From Motilimonas eburnea (lineage in GTDB: Bacteria; Pseudomonadota; Gammaproteobacteria; Enterobacterales; CBDFNC01): a DNA stretch of 36,633 nt. Location of the stretch: contig NZ_JAIMJB010000031.1 of assembly GCF_021295345.1 (NCBI RefSeq), positions 1 to 36,633 on the forward strand, read 5' to 3'. Positions 1-9,570 of this stretch are shown one piece after another. The notes beneath the pieces are model-generated. The model had not been told where the DNA came from. It worked only from the letters and a program-made list of their open reading frames with translations, and did not search any database. A program made the position numbers and the translations under genes. The first letter of the stretch is position 1. Each line of letters starts with the position of its first letter.

Positions 1-71
1 CTTAAGCCCCTACCCCCCTTTTAAGCAGGCTGGGCCACTATCAAATCCGCTTCAAGGCCACATCGACGTTC

Positions 72-118
72 ATCACGCTTCTATTTGTTCAATCTTCAAC
101 CGAAGCGGTGATTTTTTT
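72..118 (+). terminator. Probable intrinsic terminator of a gene left of the window
   Basis: The arms at 72-81 and 102-112 pair with one bulged G (107), around a 20-nt loop, and are followed by a run of seven T. The long loop lowers confidence. It would end a plus-strand transcript entering from outside the window, before the tRNA promoter. No gene is visible in 1-159. Confidence 0.45.
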
Positions 119-159
119 AGCAAACAGTTCAAGAGTCGACATTTTCCCTGTTTTTACTG

Positions 160-188
160 TTGACAGCTTCCCTAAGCCTGCATAAAAT
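160..188 (+). promoter_or_regulatory. Sigma-70 promoter of the tRNA-Ala pair
   Basis: A perfect -35 hexamer TTGACA (160-165) is followed by exactly 17 bp and then TAAAAT (183-188) as -10. A GC-rich discriminator (GCGCCTC, 189-195) follows. Such discriminators are typical of stable-RNA promoters under stringent (ppGpp/DksA) control, so growth-rate regulation is inferred. Transcription should begin around 195, about 50 nt before the first tRNA. Confidence 0.8.
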
Positions 189-244
189 GCGCCTCACTTA
201 AAGCAAATCAGCCAGCTTTAAGGTGTTAGATTTTATGAAGTAAC

Positions 245-320
245 GGGGCCATAGCTCAGCTGGGAGAGCGCAACGCTGGCAGCGTTGAGGTCTGCGGTTC
301 GATCCCGCATGGCTCCACCA
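245..320 (+). tRNA. tRNA-Ala (GGC anticodon), copy 1
   Basis: This is a 76-nt cloverleaf with encoded CCA. The acceptor arm GGGGCCA pairs with TGGCTCC (one G-U). The anticodon stem CAACG/CGTTG encloses the loop CTGGCAG, with anticodon GGC at 278-280. The T arm is TGCGG/CCGCA with loop TTCGATC. It decodes GCC and GCU alanine codons. It is the first of two identical copies; in E. coli two tRNA-Ala(GGC) genes lie in the same chromosomal region as ligA-cysK, so the position is conserved. Confidence 0.97.
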
Positions 321-339
321 CTTTACTTCAACCTCTATT

Positions 340-415
340 GGGGCCATAGCTCAGCTGGGAGAGCGCAACGCTGGCAGCGTTGAGGTCTGCGGTTCGATCC
401 CGCATGGCTCCACCA
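340..415 (+). tRNA. tRNA-Ala (GGC anticodon), copy 2
   Basis: This copy is identical over all 76 nt to the one at 245-320, with the anticodon GGC at 373-375. A 19-nt spacer separates the two and no second promoter is visible, so both are probably processed from one transcript. No strong GC-rich terminator follows; the downstream sequence is AT-rich. No integrase or attachment-site repeat is seen beside it. Confidence 0.97.
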
Positions 416-874
416 ATTCTAAAATATACATTTTCGCCACATCAATCCCCTGTAGACGTTCTACCGTATATCACATTAACCGAAAATAAATCTTTACGAA
501 CACATATGCATCATCGAAGGCAGTAAAGCAAATGCGTCTTCAATTATGGCTTAGCCAAAATATGTTTAGAAAGCGTTACGATTTGGGCACGGGTTTGTAT
601 CTCGCTTTAGATAATTTAGAATTCTAATACTAGGGCCTGTTGACCTTTTAAGCTTGTTTTTGCAGCGCTTTGTGCGTCGTTGCGCAGTATTTACTTAGAA
701 TGCTAAGCTACACACAGCTGGCCTTGCTCAAAACGCTTTTTTATCGAACAAAAATTAACCACCAAAGATCCACAGGCACTAGGCACTTTCATATGTAGTT
801 ATTGAGCCGAGCAAACTTCATCTATCCTTTACTCAGCAATAAAACCTTGCAAGCTTTTCTGTTAATACTTGATG
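416..874. other. Non-coding region between the tRNAs and an orphan gene
   Basis: No ORF with a ribosome-binding site is seen on either strand. Positions 630-782 are occupied by a MITE-like palindromic element, listed separately. The remaining AT-rich sequence (416-629, 783-874) shows nothing recognisable. Confidence 0.6.
630..782. mobile_element. MITE-like palindromic mini-element with 19-bp terminal inverted repeats
   Basis: The left end (630-648, CTAGGGCCTGTTGACCTTT) and right end (764-782, AAAGATCCACAGGCACTAG) are inverted repeats matching at 16 of 19 positions. Both ends finish in CTAG, which is compatible with a TA (or CTAG) target duplication as made by IS630/Tc1-type transposases. The interior of about 115 bp has no ORF. 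From memory, GGGCCTGTTGA-type elements are scattered through marine gammaproteobacterial genomes. It is inferred to be a non-autonomous element moved in trans. The right end has diverged more than the left, suggesting an old copy. Confidence 0.65.
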
Positions 875-1891
875 CTAATTACGCTGGTAAAGCACCAAAT
901 TTCTGTTGCGAAGCGGCTTTTCTGACCAAAATATATAGACACTGTCACATAGCCCATCTTCAATTTTGACACCATTCCCACATACTCTATCAAGCCCTGT
1001 TAAATTTTTTATCTCAGCTTTAGATAGGGGGGTGATAAAACTCGCCCTAGCATTCGCCAATGAGCATAAGCTATATGCATTTTTTTTATCCGCCGAAAAG
1101 CTGTAATTATCATACACAAGCTCCCCGTTTTGCTTTGTAACCAAAAAGGTATCTAACCTTGGACCATCTGGATCATCTAAATAGTGAACGGTGGCTAACG
1201 CATCATTTGAATTGTCACAACTGAAATCCTGAAATTGAATGACTGGCTCAGTCCCTGGCCCATTTGTTCCATAAAACTCCCTGAGTATGCCATACACATC
1301 CTCAGGTATAACTGTCGCGCCATGATCAGTTTGGGTTAACCTAGCAATTGGCGCACCACACAATTCCACTATCTTTCGATATGTCGCAGTAAAGCCAGAT
1401 AACGATAGAGTCGTGATGACACCCATATCTGGTTCAATAAGAGATAGCAGGTTACTCTTTGCAAGCAGTGGAATGATATCCTGGTCAGGATAAATATTAA
1501 TAAATACGCCTTGGTCACGATGCTCCTCTCGGCTTTGCGCCGCAACTGTCACTCCATTATCAAACTGAAGCAATAAATTCATCCCTCCGATAATAAGCGG
1601 CTCATGACGCGCTTCACTTTCTTGATAGTTTATATATATCGCTTCATGATTGAGAGCATCGCTAAACCAGTTAATATTTAAGCTGCTAGCCCCTTTCGAA
1701 TCAACACTACTGGCAACACAATTAGTTTGTTTAGTAGTGCCATTGTAAAACCCTTCTAAATACCAGTCTTTATACTCAAAATCCCCCAAGTATTCGTTAC
1801 CTAAATCAGCGTAGACAGCAGCAGATACATTGAAGAACACAAGGAAATGAATTATTTTGATATACATAATTTTACTCTTTATGCTTGCCAT
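875..1891 (-). CDS. Hypothetical exported protein
   Basis: The protein has 338 residues and I do not recognise its family. The N-terminus is a convincing Sec signal peptide: basic MASIKSK, hydrophobic IIHFLVFFNVSAAVYA, and a likely cut after AVYA (residue 28). The mature part of about 310 residues has six cysteines (contexts QTNC, ELCG, FSCD, SLCS, RVCG, GLCD), enough for three disulfides in the periplasm or outside. No membrane segment follows. The ATG at 1891 was chosen; a GTG at 1900 and an ATG at 1867 are alternatives, and none has a strong Shine-Dalgarno sequence. It is more AT-rich than neighbouring genes and lies beside a mini-element, which suggests a lineage-specific or acquired gene. 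Its function is unknown. Confidence 0.75.
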   Translation of the reverse strand: MASIKSKIMYIKIIHFLVFFNVSAAVYADLGNEYLGDFEYKDWYLEGFYNGTTKQTNCVASSVDSKGASSLNINWFSDALNHEAIYINYQESEARHEPLIIGGMNLLLQFDNGVTVAAQSREEHRDQGVFINIYPDQDIIPLLAKSNLLSLIEPDMGVITTLSLSGFTATYRKIVELCGAPIARLTQTDHGATVIPEDVYGILREFYGTNGPGTEPVIQFQDFSCDNSNDALATVHYLDDPDGPRLDTFLVTKQNGELVYDNYSFSADKKNAYSLCSLANARASFITPLSKAEIKNLTGLDRVCGNGVKIEDGLCDSVYIFWSEKPLRNRNLVLYQRN

Positions 1892-2214
1892 TAAAGTCAC
1901 TTTTCTATCAAGGTAGCTGGCAATCCCAAATCATGCAATGACACTAAATTAATCGTTTTGCCCGATTGTCTCTAAATGAATTTGACTTAGGTGTTTTATG
2001 AAGAGTAACGCGGCGTGTTAAAACATGACGATGACAATGCTAACCAGCCTATCAAAGATAACTGAAAATAAAAGTATGTAGCATGAAGTAAAAAGGACCT
2101 GAGCCTCGCAGACAAAGATAGTATTTTTCAAAGTTGCTATACTTAGCCACGGCCTTAAAGATGGAAGTAAATTAACGAGAGCCACAACTAAGCATAGTGG
2201 CTCTAAGAACTATA
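1892..2214. other. Non-coding region upstream of the orphan gene
   Basis: This AT-rich stretch of about 320 bp lies between the start of the exported-protein gene and the end of ligA. Apart from the hairpin at 2178-2204, I see no gene, repeat or clear promoter. The minus-strand promoter for the orphan gene should lie here but cannot be assigned confidently. Confidence 0.5.
2178..2204 (-). terminator. Hairpin after ligA, possible terminator
   Basis: A perfect 8-bp stem (AGAGCCAC/GTGGCTCT) with an 11-nt loop sits 10 nt past the ligA stop codon. Read on the minus strand, the stem is followed by CGTTAATTT, a weak U-tract, so it may be an inefficient terminator. Confidence 0.5.
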
Positions 2215-4227
<2,013 letters not shown>

Positions 4228-4239
4228 TCATTTGAATAT

Positions 4240-4275
4240 GCAAAAATAAAAAAGCCCCTTCATAGGAAGAGGCTT
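4240..4275 (-). terminator. Intrinsic terminator between zipA and ligA
   Basis: The 9-bp stem (4252-4260 with 4267-4275, one G-U pair) has a 6-nt loop (4261-4266). On the minus strand it is followed by TTTTTTATTTTT (4240-4251). It lies 19 nt past the zipA stop and about 20 nt before the ligA start, so it ends zipA transcripts. Confidence 0.85.
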
Positions 4276-4294
4276 ATTAAAACCTGATTAACAA

Positions 4295-5647
4295 TTAATG
4301 GACGAGGGCATTTTTCCGTTCAAAATCGTTAATACGTTGTTTGTATTCATTGACTTTTTGCCTTGTTAAAGGCTGGCGGGTGGCGTCGAAAACCGCACCG
4401 TTTAACTCTGATGCAAGCATTTCAGCGGCATGCAACATTAAAGCAAAATTGTTGCTTGGATCGCCAGCACAAGGCAGGGCCATAAACAAGGAGACACCAT
4501 GGGTTTCAAATTGCTCCATGTGATCCACATCGAAAGTGCCAGGCTTCACCATGTTGGCCATACTGAACAGCACGGGGCCATTGCCCGTTGGGCTAAGATG
4601 GCGATGGAATATGTCCATCTCACCAAATTTAAAACCTAAGTTAAGTAGCGTAGGTAACAGCTCTGCACCAGCAAACAACTGACCTTCGCTAGACATGACG
4701 TTTAACACAAAGACTTCTTGTGGATCCGCTGCTGGGCTCGTTTGCTGTTGTGCATTGTCAGCTTGCTGATGGCTGTTGCGCTGAGCTTGATCCGTTGTTT
4801 GGGGCTGCTCAACATCAGCCGCGCTGGCTGTGTTAGCGGGTGCAACCGCCTTTTGCTCCGTTGGCGCTTGTGCTTTTGACTCGTCGTAGGCTTGCGCTGA
4901 ATGCGCGTCAACCACAGGCTCTGGTTGCTCAGGGGCCTGCGCTATAGCGGGTTGCACGCCTTGATCTGCTGCTGGCTCACGTAATGGCTCGGCTGTTCCA
5001 GCGGGTGTTGGCTGCTGAACGTTGGCAGCGTGTTTAACTTTAACCTTGATCGGTTGCGGCTCGCGATAATGTTGTCTGCCATACTCATCGAAATAGGGCT
5101 CTTTAAAAGCGGGAGAGCGGGTAATGTATTGCTCATCGTCTGAATCGGCTGTCTGCATCTGGGCGCCATGAGGCTCTACGCCTTGGCTTGGACTATCCGA
5201 TACCACTGCTGCCGGCTCAGGAGTATGCGTGACCTCACCTGACATGACTTGCTGGGAAGCGGGCGCGTGTTGATTTGACTCAGACTGATATGGCTGTTGA
5301 GAAAATTGGGCGGCAGGCGTTTCTGCTTTATCTACCGCAGAAAAGCTGGGTATATCTTGCCCTGTGTTATCATCAAATGCGTTATCTTGCTTGTCGGAAG
5401 CGAAGGCTGTTGGAGCAGAATGAGGGGCCTGGCTGCCCGACACCACACGTACTTCCCCGATACCATCAGCATCAAAACCACTCTGTTCATCCGTTTCAGG
5501 CTGCGAAGGGGTTTTATCGACTTTCGGCACGGGCTTATCTTTTATCGACTTAGGTTTATTTTTGTGATTTGACCACAAACCATGCACTAAAAGTGCGGCG
5601 ATAGCGAGTGCGCCAACAATAATTAGAACAAGACGAAAATCCTGCAT
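4295..5647 (-). CDS. zipA: Cell division protein ZipA
   Basis: ZipA tethers FtsZ filaments to the inner membrane during septum formation. The 450-residue protein has the family layout. An N-terminal membrane anchor (about residues 5-24, LVLIIVGALAIAALLVHGLW) is followed by a basic patch (NHKNKPK). A long low-complexity linker rich in Pro, Gln, Ala and acidic residues runs from about 30 to 310. The C-terminal FtsZ-binding domain starts near FVLNVMSSEG and contains AELLPTLLNLGFKFGEMDIFHRH split over conserved positions. The linker is longer than in E. coli ZipA (328 residues in total). The start codon is preceded by AAGAGA. The zipA-ligA order, divergent from cysZ, is the same as in E. coli. 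Confidence 0.96.
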   Translation of the reverse strand: MQDFRLVLIIVGALAIAALLVHGLWSNHKNKPKSIKDKPVPKVDKTPSQPETDEQSGFDADGIGEVRVVSGSQAPHSAPTAFASDKQDNAFDDNTGQDIPSFSAVDKAETPAAQFSQQPYQSESNQHAPASQQVMSGEVTHTPEPAAVVSDSPSQGVEPHGAQMQTADSDDEQYITRSPAFKEPYFDEYGRQHYREPQPIKVKVKHAANVQQPTPAGTAEPLREPAADQGVQPAIAQAPEQPEPVVDAHSAQAYDESKAQAPTEQKAVAPANTASAADVEQPQTTDQAQRNSHQQADNAQQQTSPAADPQEVFVLNVMSSEGQLFAGAELLPTLLNLGFKFGEMDIFHRHLSPTGNGPVLFSMANMVKPGTFDVDHMEQFETHGVSLFMALPCAGDPSNNFALMLHAAEMLASELNGAVFDATRQPLTRQKVNEYKQRINDFERKNALVH

Positions 5648-5798
5648 TCAACAATCTCTTAATTGGTTAGACATCCAACAGCCCTAATCAGTGCCCGCTG
5701 GATCCAGTAAAATCTTTATTTTAGACTAAATTAGCCTAATTAAAACTTAAGCTTAGCAACAACCCAACCTATCCTTTTAGATGATTAAGTCGGCAAAT

Positions 5799-5826
5799 TT
5801 GAGCATGCATACACGCTAGTTATAAT
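5799..5826 (+). promoter_or_regulatory. Sigma-70-like promoter, about 290 bp upstream of cysZ
   Basis: A perfect -10 TATAAT (5821-5826) is preceded, with 16-bp spacing, by TTGAGC (5799-5804), which matches the -35 consensus at four of six bases. The predicted start near 5833 would give cysZ a long leader of about 280 nt that includes the palindrome at 5994-6015. It could instead drive an unrecognised small RNA. Confidence 0.45.
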
Positions 5827-5993
5827 GTACCTAAGGTAAGCTAGCTTTGACAAGAGCACAGTACCTTGAAAGACTTGCGCCGTCCAGTCGAGAACCGTGA
5901 CCAAAGATAAATTTACAAGTGCAATCTTAACATTTCATCATTTAAATATAACCCCCTGACTTCCACCGGGAACCGCCTGGCTGATAATTTAGG

Positions 5994-6015
5994 TATGTTA
6001 ATTATCATTAACATA
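5994..6015. promoter_or_regulatory. 22-bp palindrome upstream of cysZ, candidate operator
   Basis: TATGTTAAT and ATTAACATA form perfect 9-bp arms around TATC, about 100 bp before the cysZ start. The AT-rich symmetry looks like a dimeric repressor site. It matches the E. coli 19-bp Fur consensus at 13 positions by my count, too few to assign it to Fur. As RNA it would be an AT-rich hairpin without a U-tract. Confidence 0.4.
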
Positions 6016-6115
6016 TTCCTATTTTGGGTTTCTCTGGCGTGATGGATCTATTAAACTGACGTTTCTGGAGACAAATCAAACCCGCAATAACTGCAAACAG
6101 GAATGCAATTTCACT

Positions 6116-6874
6116 ATGAAACAAACCCTATCTGAGCCCATCAGCGGCCTTGAGTATTTCCTCAAAGGTTTTCAACTTATTAAGCAACCCGGGCTAAGAA
6201 CCTTTGTGTTGGTGCCATTGTGTATCAACTTGTTGCTGTTTTCTGGGGCCTTTTATGCACTCTATTTGCAGCTAGGGCCAATGATCGACCAGTTGATGAG
6301 TTATGTTCCGGATTTTCTGAGTTGGTTAAACTATATTCTCTGGCCCATTATCCTCTTATGTATCCTATTTATCTTTTCTTACTTCTTTTCCACCGTCGCC
6401 AACCTGATTGCTGCCCCCTTCAATGGCCTGCTGGCAGAAAAAGTAGAAATGCACTTAACGGGACAAACCATTAACGATGATGGCCTAGCTCAAGTATTAA
6501 AAGATGTCCCACGCGCCCTAAAGCGTGAACTGGATAAAATGATTTACTTTATCCCTAAGGCCATCGGTTGCTTGATATTGTTCTTGATCCCTGTGGTTGG
6601 GCAAACGGTGGCGCCGGTATTATGGTTCTTATTGTCGTGCTGGATGATGGCGATCCAATATGTGGATTACGGTTTTGATAATCATAAAATCAGTTTCCCA
6701 GTGATGCGTGACACCCTTAAAACCAAACGCATGAGTAACTTAAGCTTCGGTGCGATTGCCACCTTGCTCAGTGCCATCCCCATTGTTAATTTAATCGTGA
6801 TGCCCGTGGGCGTCTGCGGAGGTACCGCAATGTGGGTAGCCCATTACCGCACAGAAATGACAGGACGGGCTTAA
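6116..6874 (+). CDS. cysZ: Sulfate transporter CysZ
   Basis: CysZ is an inner-membrane protein that imports sulfate for cysteine synthesis. The 252-residue length matches the family (253 in E. coli). The N-terminal segment SGLEYFLKGFQLIKQPGLRT is typical. Strong hydrophobic segments lie near residues 28-50, 66-96, 146-178 and 212-240. The cytoplasmic part between the second and third includes FNGLLAEKVE. Its place beside zipA-ligA, upstream of cysK, is the E. coli arrangement, but here a reverse-strand FabH-like gene separates cysZ from cysK, so the two sulfur genes cannot share a simple transcript. The ribosome-binding site (AGGAA, about 13 nt upstream) is weak. Confidence 0.94.
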   Translation: MKQTLSEPISGLEYFLKGFQLIKQPGLRTFVLVPLCINLLLFSGAFYALYLQLGPMIDQLMSYVPDFLSWLNYILWPIILLCILFIFSYFFSTVANLIAAPFNGLLAEKVEMHLTGQTINDDGLAQVLKDVPRALKRELDKMIYFIPKAIGCLILFLIPVVGQTVAPVLWFLLSCWMMAIQYVDYGFDNHKISFPVMRDTLKTKRMSNLSFGAIATLLSAIPIVNLIVMPVGVCGGTAMWVAHYRTEMTGRA

Positions 6875-6878
6875 TCCA

Positions 6879-7982
6879 CTAGCGCTTTTGAAAAATAGCA
6901 CTGGCAATACTGTAACCTGCCCCAAATGCGAGCCACTGGCAATATTGCCCTTGGCTCAAGCTCTGATGTAAGTGACAACTTAAACCTAACCCCGCGGCTC
7001 CCGTACCACCATATTGCGCGACGCAATCCGGCAACTGCTGCTCACTGGGCTGACCCAATAAGGCGTGGCCAATTTGTTGATTAAGGCACAAATTAGTTGG
7101 TTGTAGAAATACTTGACTCATTTGCCCTTGATTTAGGCCTAATGCCGACAAATGCTGTCGGCTATGGCTAGCGACAGCATCAACAATAACAGGAAAACTG
7201 GGCGGCGTTTGATGGAAAAGCTTGTCTTTTCCATATAATGAATCTGGTGCTAAACGATTTAAAAAACCAAAGTTATTGCGGATCTGGTTAGAAAACTGGC
7301 TAGCACAGGCCACACCTTGCAAAGCCAAAGCCTCGCCATTGGGCTCATTTTCTAACAGTAAAGCACTACACGCATCCCCCAATAGATAATGGGTGTCTCG
7401 ATCGCGAAAATCCGTTTGCGCAGAGCCAATCTCAGGGCTGATGATCAAGGCTTTTGTTGCCTGACCGCAGCCAATTGCCTGACTGGCTAATTGCACGGCC
7501 ACCAAAGCAGAGCACTCGGCTGCGCACAAATCAAATGCCAATCCCTTTGCTCCTAATAGATGTTGGATCTCAATGGCTAAAGCAGGATAAGGCCGCTGCA
7601 CATGACTGGCTGCCACAATAATTAAATCTATTTGGTCTCCTCGGATGGCAGCCCTTTGTAAGGCTTGCATCGCTGCATTGAAGCCCATTTCAGCCATCAA
7701 GGAGGTGTGCTCTTCATCAATCTCAGGTAATAAAGGGCACATCACATCTGGGTCAAGTACACCTTCATTGGTGACAAAGTAACGCTGAGTGATCCCGGAG
7801 TGGGCAAGGATATAACTGTTATCGGAGCGTTTTTTAGCAGCCACTTGGCCAACATCGATAGACGCTGCATTTTCCAGATTAAAGTAATCTGCGTAGCGAT
7901 TATAAGCATCGACTAAGACCTGGTTACTCATGCAGTAAGGAGGAACAAAAATTCCCGTTGCTGTTAAAAATGTCGATTGCAT
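6879..7982 (-). CDS. 3-oxoacyl-ACP synthase III (FabH/KAS III)-family protein with altered active site
   Basis: This 367-residue thiolase-fold protein resembles FabH along its length: LTATGIFVPP (6-15), SGITQRYF (62-69), SHVQRPYPALAIEIQHLLG (126-144), the nucleophile Cys157 in DLCAAECSAL, GDACSALLLEN (202-212) and the C-terminal FGAGYSIASAIF. By eye-alignment the other two KAS III catalytic residues are not kept: the PHQAN histidine aligns with Gln294 in LQPTN, and the GNTSAA asparagine aligns with Gly326 in YGGTGAAG. It may therefore not do decarboxylative condensation; acyl transfer or another Cys-only reaction is possible. The ATG at 7982 has a GGGA Shine-Dalgarno sequence, whereas an ATG at 8015 has none. 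The gene is convergent with cysZ, with only 4 bp between the stops, and divergent from cysK. Confidence 0.85.
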   Translation of the reverse strand: MQSTFLTATGIFVPPYCMSNQVLVDAYNRYADYFNLENAASIDVGQVAAKKRSDNSYILAHSGITQRYFVTNEGVLDPDVMCPLLPEIDEEHTSLMAEMGFNAAMQALQRAAIRGDQIDLIIVAASHVQRPYPALAIEIQHLLGAKGLAFDLCAAECSALVAVQLASQAIGCGQATKALIISPEIGSAQTDFRDRDTHYLLGDACSALLLENEPNGEALALQGVACASQFSNQIRNNFGFLNRLAPDSLYGKDKLFHQTPPSFPVIVDAVASHSRQHLSALGLNQGQMSQVFLQPTNLCLNQQIGHALLGQPSEQQLPDCVAQYGGTGAAGLGLSCHLHQSLSQGQYCQWLAFGAGYSIASAIFQKR

Positions 7983-8091
7983 ATACGTTCCCAAATAATG
8001 TGACCCGATCAGCATCTGCTTAGCTTAGCTGATGATACTTGTGATAAAACCGTTTAGCCTTACCCTTGACTCAAGTGATAAAAACCTAGTT

Positions 8092-8152
8092 TCTAATAAC
8101 ATAAGGTTATAACAAATTGTCACTTCAAAACTGATAGCATCAGAGTATGCTA
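8092..8152 (+). promoter_or_regulatory. Candidate cysK control region
   Basis: An AT-rich stretch with ATAACATAAGGTTATAAC (around 8096-8113) resembles the loosely conserved CysB-activator sites of cys promoters. It is followed by TATGCT (8146-8151) as a possible -10 with only a weak -35. A 6-bp inverted repeat (TAGCAT/ATGCTA, 8135-8152) overlaps the -10. CysB control is inferred from the family; the sequence alone does not prove it. Confidence 0.3.
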
Positions 8153-8193
8153 ACTGAGATTAATTGCCATTCACTGCATACAAAGGAATACAC

Positions 8194-9162
8194 ATGAGCA
8201 AGATTTATGATGACAATACACTGACTATAGGCAAAACCCCACTTGTACGCCTTAACCGCGTGGCTAAAGGTAATGTATTTGCAAAAGTTGAAAGCCGCAA
8301 CCCTAGCTTTAGCGTGAAATGTCGCATCGGCGCAAACATGATTTGGGATGCAGAGAAAAAAGGCACACTGACCAAGGACAAAGAGCTTATCGAGCCAACC
8401 AGTGGTAACACAGGTATCGCCCTTGCATTTGTTGCTGCTGCGCGTGGCTACAAAATTACCCTTACCATGCCTAACACCATGAGCTTAGAGCGCCGTAAGC
8501 TACTTAAGGCCCTAGGTGCAAACTTAATTTTGACCGACGGTGCTAAAGGCATGAAAGGCGCCATCAACAAAGCAGAAGAAATTGTTGCTGAAAATCCAGA
8601 AAAATACCTACTACTACAACAATTTGACAACCCTGCAAACCCAGAAATTCACGAGCAAACCACAGGCCCTGAAATTTGGGAAGACACTGACGGTGAAATC
8701 GATGTATTTGTAGCCGGTGTCGGTACAGGGGGTACTCTTTCTGGTGTTAGCCGTTACATCAAGCTAAAACAAGGTAAAAAAATCACCACTGTGGCCGTTG
8801 AGCCAGCTGACTCACCTGTTATCACCCAAACCCTAGCTGGTGAAGAAGTGAAACCAGGTCCGCATAAGATCCAAGGTATCGGCGCAGGATTCGTACCGAA
8901 AAACCTAGACCTAGAAATGGTTGACCGCACCGCACTTGTTACCAACGATGAAGCCATCGACATGGCGCGTCGTTTAATGGAAGAAGAAGGTATTTTAGCC
9001 GGTATTTCATCTGGTGCAGCAGTGGTTGCAGCGAACCAAATCGCGGCACTGCCTGAATTTGCTGATAAAAACATCGTTGTTATCCTGCCTAGCTCAGGTG
9101 AACGTTACCTATCTTCAGCCCTATTTGCTGGTATTTTCACCGAGCAAGAATTAGAAGCATAA
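8194..9162 (+). CDS. cysK: Cysteine synthase A (O-acetylserine sulfhydrylase)
   Basis: CysK is a pyridoxal-phosphate enzyme that makes L-cysteine from O-acetylserine and sulfide. It has 322 residues (323 in E. coli). The PLP Schiff-base lysine is Lys42 in [14 protein letters not shown]. The substrate loop [11 protein letters not shown], the phosphate-binding glycine loop [14 protein letters not shown] and the C-terminal [21 protein letters not shown] segments are all present. The ATG at 8194 has AAGGA 6 nt upstream; an earlier in-frame ATG at 8164 would add ten unconserved residues and is rejected. The gene is followed directly by a strong terminator, so it is monocistronic and transcribed apart from the pts operon. 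Confidence 0.98.
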   Translation: MSKIYDDNTLTIGKTPLVRLNRVAKGNVFAKVESRNPSFSVKCRIGANMIWDAEKKGTLTKDKELIEPTSGNTGIALAFVAAARGYKITLTMPNTMSLERRKLLKALGANLILTDGAKGMKGAINKAEEIVAENPEKYLLLQQFDNPANPEIHEQTTGPEIWEDTDGEIDVFVAGVGTGGTLSGVSRYIKLKQGKKITTVAVEPADSPVITQTLAGEEVKPGPHKIQGIGAGFVPKNLDLEMVDRTALVTNDEAIDMARRLMEEEGILAGISSGAAVVAANQIAALPEFADKNIVVILPSSGERYLSSALFAGIFTEQELEA

Positions 9163-9182
9163 TTTATCAAAAACGGTAATTT

Positions 9183-9206
9183 AAGGCGCCTTTGGGCGCC
9201 TTTTTT
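9183..9206 (+). terminator. Intrinsic terminator of cysK
   Basis: An 8-bp stem AAGGCGCC/GGCGCCTT (9183-9190, 9195-9202) has loop TTTG and runs into TTTTTT. It starts 21 nt after the cysK stop. Confidence 0.92.
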
Positions 9207-9570
9207 CTATATAAATTAGCAACAAAGCAATACTTGCCTATACTTATCTATCGGTATTTATATACTGGTCTAGATGATTTATTTATGGGATAACTAGAAA
9301 AACGTTGATCTTCTAGCACGAATTTAGGATGATTTTTTACTTAACGAATTAAGTTCCTCCTATGATAAAACCGACCAATAGCGGTTTTGCTAGCGGTAAA
9401 AGAGAAACGAGATATTTCAATGGAGGTCGCGAAAAACTTGACGTGGATTAAACTTCTCAAGTTTGTTTTTCGTTACTTTACTACAAAATCAAAATGCGGC
9501 ATTTAAGAAGAAAGGTGCAATGTTCTTCTAAGATAGCGGCAACATTCAAACTAAAAAATGGGGAAACACC
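9207..9570. other. Upstream region of the pts operon
   Basis: This 364-bp AT-rich leader contains no convincing gene. It has two inverted repeats: AAAACCG/CGGTTTT (9367-9388) and AAACTTGA/TCAAGTTT (9434-9464), the second followed by GTTTTTC. TTGACG at 9438-9443 could be a -35 but lacks a good -10. Two short ORFs of 28-29 codons (from 9362 and 9420) lack ribosome-binding sites. The length suggests regulated transcription, as known for E. coli ptsH, but I cannot identify a clear CRP site. Confidence 0.4.

Larger units (their letters stand above)
5648..6115. other. Divergent intergenic region zipA / cysZ
   Basis: These 468 bp separate two divergent genes and must hold promoters for both. A good plus-strand promoter (5799-5826) and a 22-bp palindrome (5994-6015) are listed separately. 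I find no ORF with a ribosome-binding site. A short plus-strand RNA starting near 5833 cannot be excluded, but no U-tailed terminator is visible before cysZ. Confidence 0.5.

Noticed and set aside
245-415. tRNA pair as integration site of a genomic island
   Set aside because: No integrase gene is near and no partial tRNA-end repeat is found downstream in the window.
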